Origin: Phormidium tenue FACHB-886
GTDB taxonomy: Bacteria > Cyanobacteriota > Cyanobacteriia > Elainellales > Elainellaceae
Reading direction: 5' to 3'
Assembly: GCF_014764505.1 (NCBI RefSeq)
Contig: NZ_JACXWX010000021.1
Coordinates: 29,455 to 93,454, forward strand
DNA length: 64,000 bases
Shown: positions 9,066 through 19,021 of the stretch, piece by piece
Layout: every line of letters starts with the position of its first letter
How positions within the stretch are numbered: position 1 is the stretch's first letter
Program-made: the position numbers and the translations under genes
Notes under the pieces: model-generated
What the model was told of the DNA's origin: nothing
Database searches by the model: none
The model's input: only the letters and a program-made list of their open reading frames with translations

Positions 9066-10790
9066 TTAGGGCTGCGGCACCTCTACCAGCTCCAACGGCT
9101 GTTCAGGAAGAACGAGCGGCTGTTTGACCTGCCAGTTTGTGCCCTGAGATTGCAGCACAAGCTGGTGGTAATTAGCTAGCGTCTCGCGATGACCGACGCT
9201 TAAGAAAGTCGTGCCGATCGCCTGAAGATGCTGGTAGAGGCGCTCTTCATTGTCGAGATCTAGGGCACTGGTTGCCTCATCCAGGATGGCGTAGCTCGGC
9301 TGATTGAGCAGCAAACGGGCAAAGGTAAGACGCTGTTGTTCTCCCAGAGATAAAACATCTGCCCAATCCTGCTTGGCATCAAAACCGCCAAAGCGATCTG
9401 CCAGGTCAGCCAGGTTCACCTGCTCCAAAACTTGCTTCAAGCGTTCGTCTTCTACCTCCATTTCGGTGTTGGGATAGAGGAGCTGATCGCGCAGTGTGCC
9501 CAACACCATGTAAGGCCGCTGCGGCAGAAATAGGATTTGGTCGGACTTGGGACGAATGATCTTGCCGGTTCCGGCGTTCCACAGTCCAGCGATCGCTCTC
9601 AGCAGCGAACTCTTGCCACAGCCGCTAGCTCCCATCACCAACAGACCTTTGCCCGTGGGTAGCTCTATCGACAGGTCTTCAATCAACGTCCGCTGGTGGT
9701 TGGGGGTTTGCAGCGTCAAGTGTTCTAGGGCTAAGCGATCGGCTTCTACAGTTTCAATCGCTGGCTGGGATGGATCAGACGCTGATTGTTCCAAAAATTC
9801 TGCAAAACTAGCCAACCGGTTGATTCCAGCGCCAAAGGTAGTCAACGCCTGGAAGCGAGCTACCACGACGTTGAGTGAGAAGAAGACACGGACGAAAGCC
9901 CCCTGCGCCTCGCTGACCTTGCCCACCTCAATCTCGCCTGCAAAAATGCCAGGAGCGACGACCAGCGCAGGCAAAATGAAAGGGATGAACTCATAGGCGT
10001 TCGTCAGCACATTCAAATTTAACTCCCAGATCAGCAGCCGCTTCACGTTGTCAAACACTTCCAAAAACCGCTGCTTGACCTGATTCGACTCCCGTTCCTC
10101 GCCCTGGTAAAAGGCGATCGCTTCGGCGTTTTCTCGAATTCGCACTAGACTAAAACGAAAATCGGCTTCTTTCTTAAGCTGCTCAAAATTAAGCCGCACT
10201 AGCGGCTTCCCGAATACACCAGTGGTCACCAGCGTCCCGACCAGGGCATACAGCACCAGAAAAAACACCAGGGGACGAGAGATTCCCCAAAGCACTCCAC
10301 TGAAGGCGATCACGGACAGAACTGACTCGACTGCCACCAGCAAAAAAGTGAGGGATTCTTGGGTGAAGCTGCGGACATCCTCAGCGATTCGCTGGTCGGG
10401 GTTGTCGATCTTGGTGGTGGCGGCATTGAGGTTGTAGTAGGCACGACCGTTAAAGTAGTTGTCTAGGAAGTGATCGGTCAGCCAGCGTCGCCACTGTAAA
10501 CTGAGGCGATCGCGCAGATACCGATAGCCTGCTAGCAGCGGCGCATAGATCACCAGCACGCCAATAAAAATAAAGACCGTTTGCCAAAAGCGCGGCTCGT
10601 CTTGGGCAGAGAGGGCTGAAATCAACACGCCTCGTTTATTGTTGAGTACCACGCTTAAGCCGGTATATGCCAACAAACACAGCACCACTCCCAGCAGGAG
10701 TCCCCTGGCTTGCCATTTTTCATCGCCAAGCCAATAGGATTTGGCAATCTTCCAAAACTGCTGGAATACATTCAAATTCAATCGATCCAT
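9066..10790 (-). CDS. ABC transporter, fused permease/ATPase (SbmA/YddA-like)
   Basis: 574 aa half-transporter. The N-terminal half has about five or six hydrophobic segments and resembles the SbmA/BacA/YddA (ABC class D) membrane domain, with the motif NPDQRIAEDV that is typical of this group. The C-terminal ATPase shows Walker A GASGCGKSSLL, signature LSLGEQQRLTFARLLL, Walker B YAILDEATSALD and an H-loop (VGHRETL). The group includes peroxisomal ABCD-like and vitamin B12/peptide uptake proteins. Nearness to cobO is suggestive of corrinoid transport, but that is weak inference because YddA-like proteins are widespread in cyanobacteria with unknown substrate. Confidence 0.88.
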   Translation of the reverse strand: MDRLNLNVFQQFWKIAKSYWLGDEKWQARGLLLGVVLCLLAYTGLSVVLNNKRGVLISALSAQDEPRFWQTVFIFIGVLVIYAPLLAGYRYLRDRLSLQWRRWLTDHFLDNYFNGRAYYNLNAATTKIDNPDQRIAEDVRSFTQESLTFLLVAVESVLSVIAFSGVLWGISRPLVFFLVLYALVGTLVTTGVFGKPLVRLNFEQLKKEADFRFSLVRIRENAEAIAFYQGEERESNQVKQRFLEVFDNVKRLLIWELNLNVLTNAYEFIPFILPALVVAPGIFAGEIEVGKVSEAQGAFVRVFFSLNVVVARFQALTTFGAGINRLASFAEFLEQSASDPSQPAIETVEADRLALEHLTLQTPNHQRTLIEDLSIELPTGKGLLVMGASGCGKSSLLRAIAGLWNAGTGKIIRPKSDQILFLPQRPYMVLGTLRDQLLYPNTEMEVEDERLKQVLEQVNLADLADRFGGFDAKQDWADVLSLGEQQRLTFARLLLNQPSYAILDEATSALDLDNEERLYQHLQAIGTTFLSVGHRETLANYHQLVLQSQGTNWQVKQPLVLPEQPLELVEVPQP

Positions 10791-11023
10791 CTACTTGTGT
10801 CCTTGGAAAGGGTCTACCCAGTGCAGGCTACGACCTTTAAGGTAAACCTTGACTAAGCAAGATGAACCCATCTAACAGCCGATTGTGATTGTTCTGCCCT
10901 GTGCATCGGCTACCCGTAACGTTTTGCAGTTAAGACGATCCCAGAGGCAGTGCGATCTCCTTTCTGGAATGCTGAATCGCCTGGGTGTATTACCACTGGT
11001 TCTACCAATTTGAGGGAAGAAAG

Positions 11024-11956
11024 ATGATGCGTGTAATAAAACGCTTTCTTCATAAGCCACTCAGAACTTTGATGCCGATCGGCTGTGGGCTTTTGTTGTG
11101 TAGTCTAATTGGCTTGGCGGGTTTGCCTGTCAGCTCTCAACCTGTTCAAGCGAATGCCGGACTCTCTATGAGCCGCAACCCGAACGAACTGACCATTGCA
11201 CAACAGGTTGATGACCAACAGATTAATCTGGGGCAATCGTTCCAAGCGCTAGGCGTTGACGGGTCCATTGTCATCTACGACAAAAATAACGATCGCTTCT
11301 ACGAACACAACCCATCTCGCAATACCACTGCCTTTTTTCCTGCTTCCACGTTCAAAATCTTCAATGCGCTGGTGTCTCTCGAAACAGGCGTAATTCCAAA
11401 CGATGTTGCAGTTTTAACCTGGGACGGTATTAAACGCGAGTTGCCTGGTGTAGGTGAAATCCCAGCCTGGAACCGCGACACCAATTTGCGGCAAGCCTTC
11501 AAGGATTCAACTATCTGGTTCTATCAAGTTTTGGCCCGCAAAAATGGGCATGAGCGGATGCAGCAGTTTATCAATCAGGCGGGATACGGCAACCGTCAGA
11601 TTGGCACAGAGCAGCAGATCGATCGCTTCTGGTTAGACGGACCGCTGCAAATCACTCCCAAACAGCACATCGAATTTCTGGAGCGGCTCGATCGCAACGA
11701 TCTACCCTTTTCAGAGAGAACGCTAGCGTTGGTCAAAGACATTATGCTTGTAGAGCAAACCCCAAACTATACGCTGCGTGGAAAAACAGGTTGGGATACT
11801 AGCGTAACGCCTAACATTGGTTGGTTTGTGGGTTACCTGGAACAGAATAATAACAAATATTTCTTCGCCACAAACATTATGATGCCAAGTGCAGAAGATG
11901 CTGCCAAGCGGCTAGAGGTAACGCGTCGCAGTTTCAAAGCCCTGGGGCTACTTTAA
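11024..11956 (+). CDS. Class D (OXA-type) beta-lactamase homologue
   Basis: 310 aa with an N-terminal export segment (CGLLLCSLIGLAG...VQANA). All main serine-enzyme motifs are recognisable: PASTFKIFNALVSLETG with catalytic Ser108 and Lys111 (STFK), a second motif STI (162-164, usually SxV), YGN (188-190), FWLDGPLQIT, and KTGW (254-257). This is much closer to class D enzymes, and to Bacillus YbxI-like ones, than to penicillin-binding proteins. It is likely periplasmic and either hydrolyses beta-lactams or acts in sensing. I placed the start at ATG 11024, which has GAGGGA upstream, rather than a longer frame from 10985. No resistance cassette or mobile element adjoins it, so it looks chromosomal and intrinsic. 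Activity is unproven. Confidence 0.88.
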   Translation: MMRVIKRFLHKPLRTLMPIGCGLLLCSLIGLAGLPVSSQPVQANAGLSMSRNPNELTIAQQVDDQQINLGQSFQALGVDGSIVIYDKNNDRFYEHNPSRNTTAFFPASTFKIFNALVSLETGVIPNDVAVLTWDGIKRELPGVGEIPAWNRDTNLRQAFKDSTIWFYQVLARKNGHERMQQFINQAGYGNRQIGTEQQIDRFWLDGPLQITPKQHIEFLERLDRNDLPFSERTLALVKDIMLVEQTPNYTLRGKTGWDTSVTPNIGWFVGYLEQNNNKYFFATNIMMPSAEDAAKRLEVTRRSFKALGLL

Positions 11957-12058
11957 TTGCTTCAGCAAACTGATGGCAGGCTCAAGGGCTGGAGTCCAAT
12001 CTTCTAGAAGGAGTCCAACTCTCCAGAAATAGCTAAGCAGCCCAACTGAAAACTGTAC

Positions 12059-12105
12059 GAGCGGATAGGGTAAAGAGCGCATTGTGAGTGCGCTCTTTAC
12101 CGCTC
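12059..12105 (+). terminator. Long perfect hairpin downstream of the beta-lactamase-like gene
   Basis: Perfect 13-bp arms GGTAAAGAGCGCA (12069-12081) and TGCGCTCTTTACC (12089-12101) enclose a 7-nt loop, and an outer GAGC/GCTC pair can extend the stem. There is no clean U-tract after it, so it may act as a transcript-end stabiliser or an imperfect terminator between the lactamase-like gene and the RTX gene. Confidence 0.6.
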
Positions 12106-12210
12106 ATTGAAGATTTCTATCTTGCAGCGGTGCAGGTTGTAACTAAAGATGGAACTGCTCTTGCGGTTCTAGATATATTCTAAAGAGGCAACTGGTGTAA
12201 AGAGCTTCTT

Positions 12211-13518
12211 ATGGTAGTAACCACCCTCTCAACCACTCAAACCAACAACCCGTTCGCTCAGACTAATACGCTCTTTAGCTCTAGTAGTTCTTCTAGCGGT
12301 AGTATTGTTGGCAATCGCTTGAACAACGGACTGAACAATACGGGCAGCGCTTTTAGTAATAGAAACAGTACGTTTGGAAGTAATCTTTCTAACAATAGCA
12401 ATATCAACAGTGGAACTGGGTTAAGCAATACTAATTTCGGGTCGACCGGCACTACCAGCAACTTAAGCTTATCCAACAGAAATACCAACAGCAACTCTTC
12501 TATTAATAGCTTTTCTAACAATAATCTTTCTAGCAACAGCCTGTCTTCAAATAGCCTTAACTCGCTCGGTGCTACGAGCAATTTAAATCGATTTGGCAAC
12601 ACAGGGAACACCCTGCTAACAAACTCCTCCAATAGGCTTGGCAGTAGCAACTTCGGTCAATTTGGTTCTCGCAACAATGCGTTTTCTACCAACAATGGAC
12701 TGAGTGGCTCAAATTTCGGTGGAGCAAACGTTGGAGGCAATTCTTTTAATACCGCAAACGGTAATACAGGCGGTAATGCCGTAGATGGCAATGTCGATGA
12801 TAACGCAGACGGCAATAATTTAGGCGGTAACAGCACAGGCGGTAATACCAATTCGGGCACTGGTAGTTTGGGTACTGGCGGCTTGGGCACTGGTGGTTTC
12901 GGTACTGGTGGTTTCGGTACGGGAAGCGGTCTAGGCACTGATGGTCTGGGTATTGGTAGTGGAGGCGGCTTTTCAACAGGCGGCAGTTCGCAGAATCAAT
13001 TCGCTGGAGTACGCCGCAACGGAAACAACCGCAACAATCGCCTAAACGGTAGAGAGCGCAACGATCTGCTGACAGGGCTGAATGGCGATGATACGTTGAG
13101 AGGCGCTCCGGGCGATGATGTGTTAATTGGTGGGCAGGGCAATGACCTGCTTGAAGGAGGTTTAGGGCGCGATTTCATCCAGGGTGACAACGGGAATGAT
13201 AGGCTATACGGCAATCGGGGAAATGACCAGATAACCGGCGGAAATGGGAACGATCGGCTGATTGCTGGAGCAGGCAACGATATTGTTGTGGGCGGAAACA
13301 ATCGAGATATCTTTGAGCTAAGAATCGGGGTGGGACAAGTGACCATCAGGGATTTTCAGCGAATCAGCGATCGGCTAGCGCTGCCCGACACGATCAGCTT
13401 TGGCAATTTAACCTTTAGACAACAAGGACGCGACACGTTGATTGAGCGTGGCAACGATCTGCTAGCAACGCTAAACAACGTTAGAAGCACTAGCCTGACT
13501 GCAAGCGACTTCACCTAG
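12211..13518 (+). CDS. Asn/Ser/Gly-rich protein with C-terminal RTX calcium-binding repeats
   Basis: 435 aa with no classical signal peptide. About residues 1-275 are low complexity: Asn/Ser/Thr/Leu-rich, then Gly/Asn-rich, then Gly-Thr-Gly-Gly repeats (GTGGLGTGGFGTGGF). Residues about 280-365 contain roughly nine RTX nonapeptides of the GGxGxDxLx type (NGDDTLRG, GDDVLIGGQGNDLLEGG and so on), which fold into a calcium beta-roll. The end (DIFELRIGVGQVTIRDFQ...LATLNNVRSTSLTASDFT) resembles the C-terminal module of cyanobacterial RTX proteins and probably holds a type I secretion signal. Likely a secreted or surface structural protein. No type I secretion genes are adjacent, and no enzymatic domain is visible. 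Confidence 0.82.
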   Translation: MVVTTLSTTQTNNPFAQTNTLFSSSSSSSGSIVGNRLNNGLNNTGSAFSNRNSTFGSNLSNNSNINSGTGLSNTNFGSTGTTSNLSLSNRNTNSNSSINSFSNNNLSSNSLSSNSLNSLGATSNLNRFGNTGNTLLTNSSNRLGSSNFGQFGSRNNAFSTNNGLSGSNFGGANVGGNSFNTANGNTGGNAVDGNVDDNADGNNLGGNSTGGNTNSGTGSLGTGGLGTGGFGTGGFGTGSGLGTDGLGIGSGGGFSTGGSSQNQFAGVRRNGNNRNNRLNGRERNDLLTGLNGDDTLRGAPGDDVLIGGQGNDLLEGGLGRDFIQGDNGNDRLYGNRGNDQITGGNGNDRLIAGAGNDIVVGGNNRDIFELRIGVGQVTIRDFQRISDRLALPDTISFGNLTFRQQGRDTLIERGNDLLATLNNVRSTSLTASDFT

Positions 13519-13564
13519 CCCCATCTAGCAGTGAATTATTAGGTGGATTATTAAAAGGTGCTTG

Positions 13565-14482
13565 TTAAAACACGTGCAGATCCAGATGATCTGCCATGTG
13601 CTTGATTAGGGCGAGCGCCGCAACGGGGTTGCCAATTGTATCTAAAGCGGGGCTGTAGCAGGCAATTACCCCTTCTGTGGGGACAATTGCTAATAGTGCT
13701 CCGCTGATGCCAGATTTCATTGGCAGTCCTACCTGCATAGCATAGTGACTAGAGGCTTCGTAAAGCCCACAGGTTAGCATCAGCGTGTTAACGATACGGC
13801 GGTAGGCAGGCTGAATAGAGGAGGCAGAGGCATAACCCTGCACTAGAAGCTGTCCCAAAAGTGCGAGATCGGCAACTGTTCCCGACAGACAGCAAATCTG
13901 TTCATAGGTATCCAAAGCAGTTTGCGGGTCTGCTAAGTAGCCAGCTTTTGCTAGGAAAGTAGCGATCGCTCGGTTCGTACCTTGCCCCACCGAGCGCACA
14001 GCAGCCAGCATCTCTTGGTCTAGCTTCAGCCGACAGCCTGCTTGCTGGTTCAGCCAGGTGCAAAGAGCGGCGCAGCGCTCAGTACCGCTGTGGCCCGGCA
14101 GCTTGCTTGCCAAGACGATCGCCCCGCTGTTGAGCATGGGGTTGCGGGGATATCCTTGGTCTGCTGCTAGTTGCTCCAGCGAGTTAAACGGCCGATCAGA
14201 GGGCTCAATGCCGACCCACTGAAACACCGAGTGACTACCAAATGCTTCTAGCAGATATAGGAGAGCGAACGGTTTGATGACACTCATTAGCGGAAAAACG
14301 CGATCGGTTTCGCCTGCGCTATAAATCTGCTGCAGAGTGCTGATGTGAAGGGCTAGCCAATTAGGGTTAGCCGCTTTGAGCAGGGAAATGCGATCGACAA
14401 CACGACCCGAACTTGCCTGAGCCTTTGCTTGGTCGACCCAGTTTGCTAGCTGTGATTCACTGAGGCTATCAAACCGACTCAT
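13565..14482 (-). CDS. glsA: Glutaminase (GlsA family)
   Basis: 305 aa. Hallmarks of the serine-dependent glutaminase fold: FPLMSVIKPFALLYLLE with the SxxK nucleophile, the NPMLNSGAI substrate-site segment, and the C-terminal MKSGISGALLAIVP. It hydrolyses glutamine to glutamate and ammonia. The start is set at ATG 14482 (MSRFDSLSESQL), which overlaps the stop of the upstream ABC-F gene in an ATGA junction. A longer frame adding nine residues inside that gene is less likely. Co-transcription with an ABC-F protein is evident, but a functional link is not obvious. Confidence 0.93.
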   Translation of the reverse strand: MSRFDSLSESQLANWVDQAKAQASSGRVVDRISLLKAANPNWLALHISTLQQIYSAGETDRVFPLMSVIKPFALLYLLEAFGSHSVFQWVGIEPSDRPFNSLEQLAADQGYPRNPMLNSGAIVLASKLPGHSGTERCAALCTWLNQQAGCRLKLDQEMLAAVRSVGQGTNRAIATFLAKAGYLADPQTALDTYEQICCLSGTVADLALLGQLLVQGYASASSIQPAYRRIVNTLMLTCGLYEASSHYAMQVGLPMKSGISGALLAIVPTEGVIACYSPALDTIGNPVAALALIKHMADHLDLHVF

Positions 14483-16404
14483 GCGTCCACTTCCGATAGT
14501 TCTAGCCATCTTTCGGTAGCAGTGTCAATGGTCGAGTTTAGCTCTGCCAAACGTTCCGACAGCTTTTGCACCTGCGTAAAGCCAGCGGGTGGATTATTGT
14601 ACAGCGTTTTCTCGATCTCCTGCTTTTCGGCTTCCATATCTGGAATTTGGGTTTCTAGCTGTTCTAGTTCGCGCTTTTCTTTATAAGAGAGCTTGCGCTT
14701 CTTCAAAACTTCGGGGCGCTGGACCGGTGGGCTGTCTTTTGGGTTGTCTTTGCTGCGATTAGGGCTAGCAGGTTCCTCTTTCGGTTCTTCAACTTTTTTA
14801 TAGTCCAGATACACCGAATAGTTGCCTGGATATTGTCGCACTGTGCCGCCTGTTTCTAACGCAAAAATAGTATCGACCGTGCGATCGAGGAAATAGCGAT
14901 CGTGCGATACCACAATTACACAACCATTGAAATCTTCTAAGTAGTCCTCCAGGATAGCAAGCGTTTGCACATCTAGATCGTTAGTAGGTTCGTCCAGAAT
15001 TAAGACGTTGGGAGCCATCAGCAGCACCCGCAGCAGAAACAGCCGCCGCCTTTCTCCACCCGACAGTTTCTGGATCGGCGCGTATTGCTGGTTAGGCGGG
15101 AAGAGGAAGCGTTCTAGCATCTGTGAAGCGGTGATCACAGAGCCATCGGCAGTTTTGACTAGCTCTGCTGTTTCTTTCAGGTAGTCGATGACGCGCTGGT
15201 TGGGGTTGACCATCAGATCGTCGGAATGCTGATCGAAGTAGCCAATGTGAATAGTGCTGCCGATGTCTACGGTACCTGCATCCGGGGCAACTCGTCCGGT
15301 GATGATATTCATCAGCGTTGATTTGCCTGCACCATTACCGCCAATGATGCCCACCCGATCGTCCGGATTAAATTCGTAAGTAAAGTCAGTAATCAGCGAT
15401 CGTCCCTCGTAGGCTTTGCTGATGTGCTGCAGCTCGATCACCTTCTTGCCAATCCGCCGACCTACCGTAGAAATTTCAACTTTGCCCTGAGTCTGCTTAA
15501 AGTCTCTGGTCTGCATGTCTTCAATGCGCTGGATGCGGGCTTTCTGCTTGGTGCTACGGGCTTTGGCTCCGCGCTGCAGCCACTCCAATTCGCGTCGCAG
15601 CACGCCCCGGTGCTTGCGCTGGGCGCTAACATCGGCTTCTTCCGCAAGAGCTTTTTTCTCCAGGTAGTAGGAGTAGTTGCCGTCGTAGCTGTAGAGGTCA
15701 CCGCGATCGATCTCTAGAATGCGATTGGTAACGCGATCGAGGAAATAGCGGTCGTGGGTAATCAACAAAAGTGCGCCTCGGAAGCGGCTTAGATAGCTTT
15801 GCAGCCATTCCACCGACAGTGCATCCAGATGGTTCGTTGGCTCATCCATCAGCAGCACCTCGGGTTCCGACAGCAGCGCTGCCGCTAGGGCAATCCGTTT
15901 GCGATAGCCACCCGACAGATCGCCGATCTTCGCGTTGAAATTTTCGATTCCCAGCTTGGTGAGGATGACTTTAGCGTTGGTTTCCAGTTCCCACGCGCCG
16001 ATCGCATCCATCTGATGAGTCAGCCTAGACAACTGAGACAGTTGCTCCTTCTGGGCAGACGCATCGCCTGTATCGTGACCGAGCTGATCGGAGAGGGCTT
16101 CGTATTGCCGCACCAGCGCCATCCGATCGTTATTGTCGGCAAACACCTGCTCCAAAACCGTGTGATTTTCATCCATCTCTGGCTGCTGGGGCAGGTAAAC
16201 CACCCGCGCTCCCGCATTCACCCAAAGCTCGCCGCTGTCGATCGGCTCTAGTCCGGCGATCATCTTGAGCAGCGTCGATTTACCTGAGCCGTTCGTGCCG
16301 ATTAACCCAATTTTTTCGGTTTCATTGAGGCTAAAGCTGGCATCTTTGAGGATTTCTTTGATGCCAAAGTCTTTTTTTACCGATTGCAGCGTAAGGAGGC
16401 TCAT
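14479..16404 (-). CDS. uup: ABC-F family ATPase (Uup-like)
   Basis: 641 aa with two ABC ATPase domains and no membrane segments. Domain 1 has Walker A GTNGSGKSTLL (about 36-46), signature LSGGYRKRIALAAALL and Walker B VLLMDEPTNHLD. Domain 2 has GGNGAGKSTLM, LSGGERRRLFLLRVLL and VLILDEPTNDLD. A C-terminal coiled coil (KKRKLSYKEKRELEQLETQIP onward) matches the Uup DNA/RNA-binding arm. ABC-F proteins act on the ribosome E site or, for Uup, in nucleic acid transactions and ribosome rescue. The Uup subgroup call rests on the C-terminal arm. glsA follows with an overlap. Confidence 0.9.
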   Translation of the reverse strand: MSLLTLQSVKKDFGIKEILKDASFSLNETEKIGLIGTNGSGKSTLLKMIAGLEPIDSGELWVNAGARVVYLPQQPEMDENHTVLEQVFADNNDRMALVRQYEALSDQLGHDTGDASAQKEQLSQLSRLTHQMDAIGAWELETNAKVILTKLGIENFNAKIGDLSGGYRKRIALAAALLSEPEVLLMDEPTNHLDALSVEWLQSYLSRFRGALLLITHDRYFLDRVTNRILEIDRGDLYSYDGNYSYYLEKKALAEEADVSAQRKHRGVLRRELEWLQRGAKARSTKQKARIQRIEDMQTRDFKQTQGKVEISTVGRRIGKKVIELQHISKAYEGRSLITDFTYEFNPDDRVGIIGGNGAGKSTLMNIITGRVAPDAGTVDIGSTIHIGYFDQHSDDLMVNPNQRVIDYLKETAELVKTADGSVITASQMLERFLFPPNQQYAPIQKLSGGERRRLFLLRVLLMAPNVLILDEPTNDLDVQTLAILEDYLEDFNGCVIVVSHDRYFLDRTVDTIFALETGGTVRQYPGNYSVYLDYKKVEEPKEEPASPNRSKDNPKDSPPVQRPEVLKKRKLSYKEKRELEQLETQIPDMEAEKQEIEKTLYNNPPAGFTQVQKLSERLAELNSTIDTATERWLELSEVDA

Positions 16405-16697
16405 GGGGAGGCGATCTTGTGAAGGTCTGCTCGATTAGCTTACCAAATTCCCCTTTGGGCTCGCCTTAGAGGATGTTTGAGCAGCCTATTGCAACGGACG
16501 AGTAACGCATGGCTGCGATTTTGATGTATCTCCCATCTACTACATCCGTTACTGCTCCATTGTCAGTCGAGAACTGCTACAGCATCACCTTAAAGAAACT
16601 CTAACTTGTCTCCCAATTTGCCGCGTAGGAAAGTATCGTTTTGAAAGAATAGCCGAGAGAATCGCACCGCAAGTTCCGTTACAAGTTATAAAGACCT

Positions 16698-18662
16698 ATG
16701 TCAGACGCTACGATCGAATCGATTCTTCACGAAAACCGTACCTTTAAGCCGCCCGCTGCTTTTTCCGAGCAGGCACGCATCAAAAGCCTTGCCGACTACG
16801 AGCAGCTTTATGAGAAGGCAAAGGCAGACCCAGCGGCGTTTTGGGCAGAACTTGCCGAGCGGGAATTGCACTGGTTTCAAAAGTGGGATCAGGTGCTGGA
16901 TTGGCAGCCTCCCTTCGCGAAGTGGTTCGTCAACGGCAAAATCAACATTTCCTACAACTGCCTCGATCGCCACCTCACGACCTGGCGACGCAATAAAGCC
17001 GCGCTGATTTGGGAAGGTGAACCCGGTGATTCACGCACCTATACCTATGCCCAGCTTCACCGTGAAGTTTGCCAGTTTGCAAACGGGCTCAAGCAGTTGG
17101 GCATCCAGAAGGGCGATATCGTTGGCATCTACATGCCGATGATTCCAGAAGCGGCAATTGCCATGCTGGCCTGTGCCCGCATTGGGGCGCCGCATACCGT
17201 GGTGTTTGGTGGCTTTAGCGCTGAAGCATTGCGCGATCGGCTCAACGACGGCAAAGCAAAAGCGGTGATCACTGCAGATGGCGGCTGGCGCAAAGATGCG
17301 ATCGTCCCACTGAAGTCCCAGGTAGACAAAGCGCTGGCAAACGCGCCCACAGTCGAGAAGGTGCTGGTGGTGCAGCGGACAGGGCAAGAGGTACAGATGC
17401 AAGCCGATCGAGACTACTGGTGGCATGAACTGCGTCAAGGCATCTCGGCAGACTGCCCGGCAGAACCCATGGACAGCGAAGATTTGCTGTTTATCCTCTA
17501 TACATCCGGCAGCACGGGCAAGCCCAAAGGCGTGGTTCACACCACAGGCGGTTACAACCTCTACACCCACCTGACGACCCAGTGGACTTTTGACCTGAAG
17601 GACACAGATGTTTACTGGTGTACGGCCGACGTTGGCTGGATCACCGGACATAGCTACATCGTCTATGGTCCGCTGTCTAACGGGGCAACCACGGTGATGT
17701 ACGAAGGAGCGCCGCGCCCCTCCAACCCGGGCTGCTTTTGGGATGTGATCGAGAAATACGGGGTGACAATCTTCTACACCGCGCCGACTGCGATTCGGAC
17801 TTTCATCCGCATGGGCGACGATTTGCCTAACGCCAGAAACCTCTCCTCGCTGCGACTATTGGGCACGGTGGGCGAACCGATCAACCCGGAAGCCTGGATG
17901 TGGTACCACCGCGTCATCGGCAAGGAGCGCTGCCCGATCGTTGATACCTGGTGGCAAACTGAAACGGGTGGTATCATGATTGCGCCGCTGCCTGGAGCCA
18001 TTCCCACCAAACCTGGCTCTGCCACTCGTCCTTTTCCAGGCATTCTTGTCAAAATTGTCGATCTAGAGGGAAATGCGGTTCCTGCCAACGAAGGCGGCTA
18101 CCTGGCAGTGCAGCATCCTTGGCCCGGGATGATGCGGACTGTGTTTAATGACCCCGATCGCTTCCGCCGCACCTACTGGGAACACCTGCCGCCCAAGGAT
18201 GGGCAGTACCTTTACTTTGCTGGCGATGGGGCCCGTCGCGATGCAGACGGCTACTTTTGGGTGATGGGCCGGGTGGATGATGTGATTAGCGTCTCTGGAC
18301 ACCGACTGGGCACGATGGAGATTGAATCAGCGCTAGTTTCGCATCCAGCAGTGGCAGAGGCTGCCGTGGTTGGGCGACCGGATGAGGTAAAAGGCGAAGA
18401 CGTGGTGGCGTTTGTGACGTTAGATGGAACCCACTCGCCCAGCGATGAACTGGCAGCTGAGCTTAAAAAGCATGTTGTGAGTGAGATCGGCGCACTGGCA
18501 CGTCCGGGTGAAATTCGCTTTAGCGATGCCCTGCCTAAAACCCGATCGGGTAAGATTATGCGGCGGCTGCTGCGATCGCTGGCAGCAGGTCAAGAAGTTT
18601 CTGGCGATACCTCAACCCTGGAGGATATGTCGGTGCTGGATAAGCTGCGGCAGGGCAGTTAG
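16698..18662 (+). CDS. acs: Acetyl-CoA synthetase (acetate--CoA ligase, AMP-forming)
   Basis: 654 aa, full length. The N-terminal ACAS segment ([20 protein letters not shown]) is followed by the AMP-binding core with the P-loop-like [15 protein letters not shown], then [42 protein letters not shown], and the C-terminal [11 protein letters not shown] containing the catalytic lysine that is the target of regulatory acetylation. It activates acetate to acetyl-CoA via acetyl-AMP in the cytosol. Cyanobacteria use it to recapture acetate, since their TCA and acetyl-CoA fluxes are limited. Preceded by a 293-bp intergenic region that should hold its promoter; followed by a hairpin terminator. Confidence 0.97.
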   Translation: MSDATIESILHENRTFKPPAAFSEQARIKSLADYEQLYEKAKADPAAFWAELAERELHWFQKWDQVLDWQPPFAKWFVNGKINISYNCLDRHLTTWRRNKAALIWEGEPGDSRTYTYAQLHREVCQFANGLKQLGIQKGDIVGIYMPMIPEAAIAMLACARIGAPHTVVFGGFSAEALRDRLNDGKAKAVITADGGWRKDAIVPLKSQVDKALANAPTVEKVLVVQRTGQEVQMQADRDYWWHELRQGISADCPAEPMDSEDLLFILYTSGSTGKPKGVVHTTGGYNLYTHLTTQWTFDLKDTDVYWCTADVGWITGHSYIVYGPLSNGATTVMYEGAPRPSNPGCFWDVIEKYGVTIFYTAPTAIRTFIRMGDDLPNARNLSSLRLLGTVGEPINPEAWMWYHRVIGKERCPIVDTWWQTETGGIMIAPLPGAIPTKPGSATRPFPGILVKIVDLEGNAVPANEGGYLAVQHPWPGMMRTVFNDPDRFRRTYWEHLPPKDGQYLYFAGDGARRDADGYFWVMGRVDDVISVSGHRLGTMEIESALVSHPAVAEAAVVGRPDEVKGEDVVAFVTLDGTHSPSDELAAELKKHVVSEIGALARPGEIRFSDALPKTRSGKIMRRLLRSLAAGQEVSGDTSTLEDMSVLDKLRQGS

Positions 18663-18669
18663 GTTAATT

Positions 18670-18704
18670 CCTTGAAAAGCCTCAGTTTCCAAGGCTTTTC
18701 AAGG
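18670..18704. terminator. Bidirectional hairpin between acs and the convergent TIGR03792 gene
   Basis: Perfect 13-bp arms CCTTGAAAAGCCT (18670-18682) and AGGCTTTTCAAGG (18692-18704) with a 9-nt loop fill the 44-bp gap between two convergent genes, ending 3 bp from the minus-strand gene's stop. Placement and symmetry suggest it serves both transcripts. Confidence 0.75.
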
Positions 18705-18706
18705 AG

Positions 18707-19021
18707 CTACAGACTGCGAAACGTTTTGCGGACTTGGTAAGAAGATGACGCGACAATACTCTGTTCAACCTCACCCATTGCCTGGTTAAATTCGGCTTCG
18801 ATTTGCTGCAGGTCTGCTGCCGGAATAGACTTCCAATTCTCCAGGCTTGCCCAGTGAATCACAATGATTAGCTCTGAGAAGTTTTCTGGACTAATCCAGA
18901 CCTCTTTGCTCAAAAACCCTGGATATTTAGACAATGCCGTTGTCCAGATCTCCGCATCCTTCTGAACATAAAGCTCCCGCTGCTCAGGGTCAACCTGCAC
19001 CTTAAGCCATTCGATAACCAT
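18707..19021 (-). CDS. TIGR03792 family protein (ABM-like fold)
   Basis: 104 aa. The sequence MVIEWLKVQVDPEQRELYVQKD, with WTTALSKYPGFLSKEVWISPEN and IIVIHWASLENWKSI, matches the cyanobacterial TIGR03792 family. This has the dimeric alpha/beta-barrel (antibiotic biosynthesis monooxygenase) layout, with YPGFLSKEVW as the usual core strand-helix. Function is unknown; related folds degrade haem or oxygenate small substrates, but no haem-ligating His is obvious. Convergent with acs. Confidence 0.82.
   Translation of the reverse strand: MVIEWLKVQVDPEQRELYVQKDAEIWTTALSKYPGFLSKEVWISPENFSELIIVIHWASLENWKSIPAADLQQIEAEFNQAMGEVEQSIVASSSYQVRKTFRSL

Noticed and set aside
12258..12938. Two minus-strand frames rich in Leu and Pro
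   Set aside because: Produced by the repetitive Asn/Ser/Gly codons of the RTX gene read backwards.
17031..17651. 206-codon minus-strand open frame
   Set aside because: Lies wholly within acs on the opposite strand; no start context or motif.
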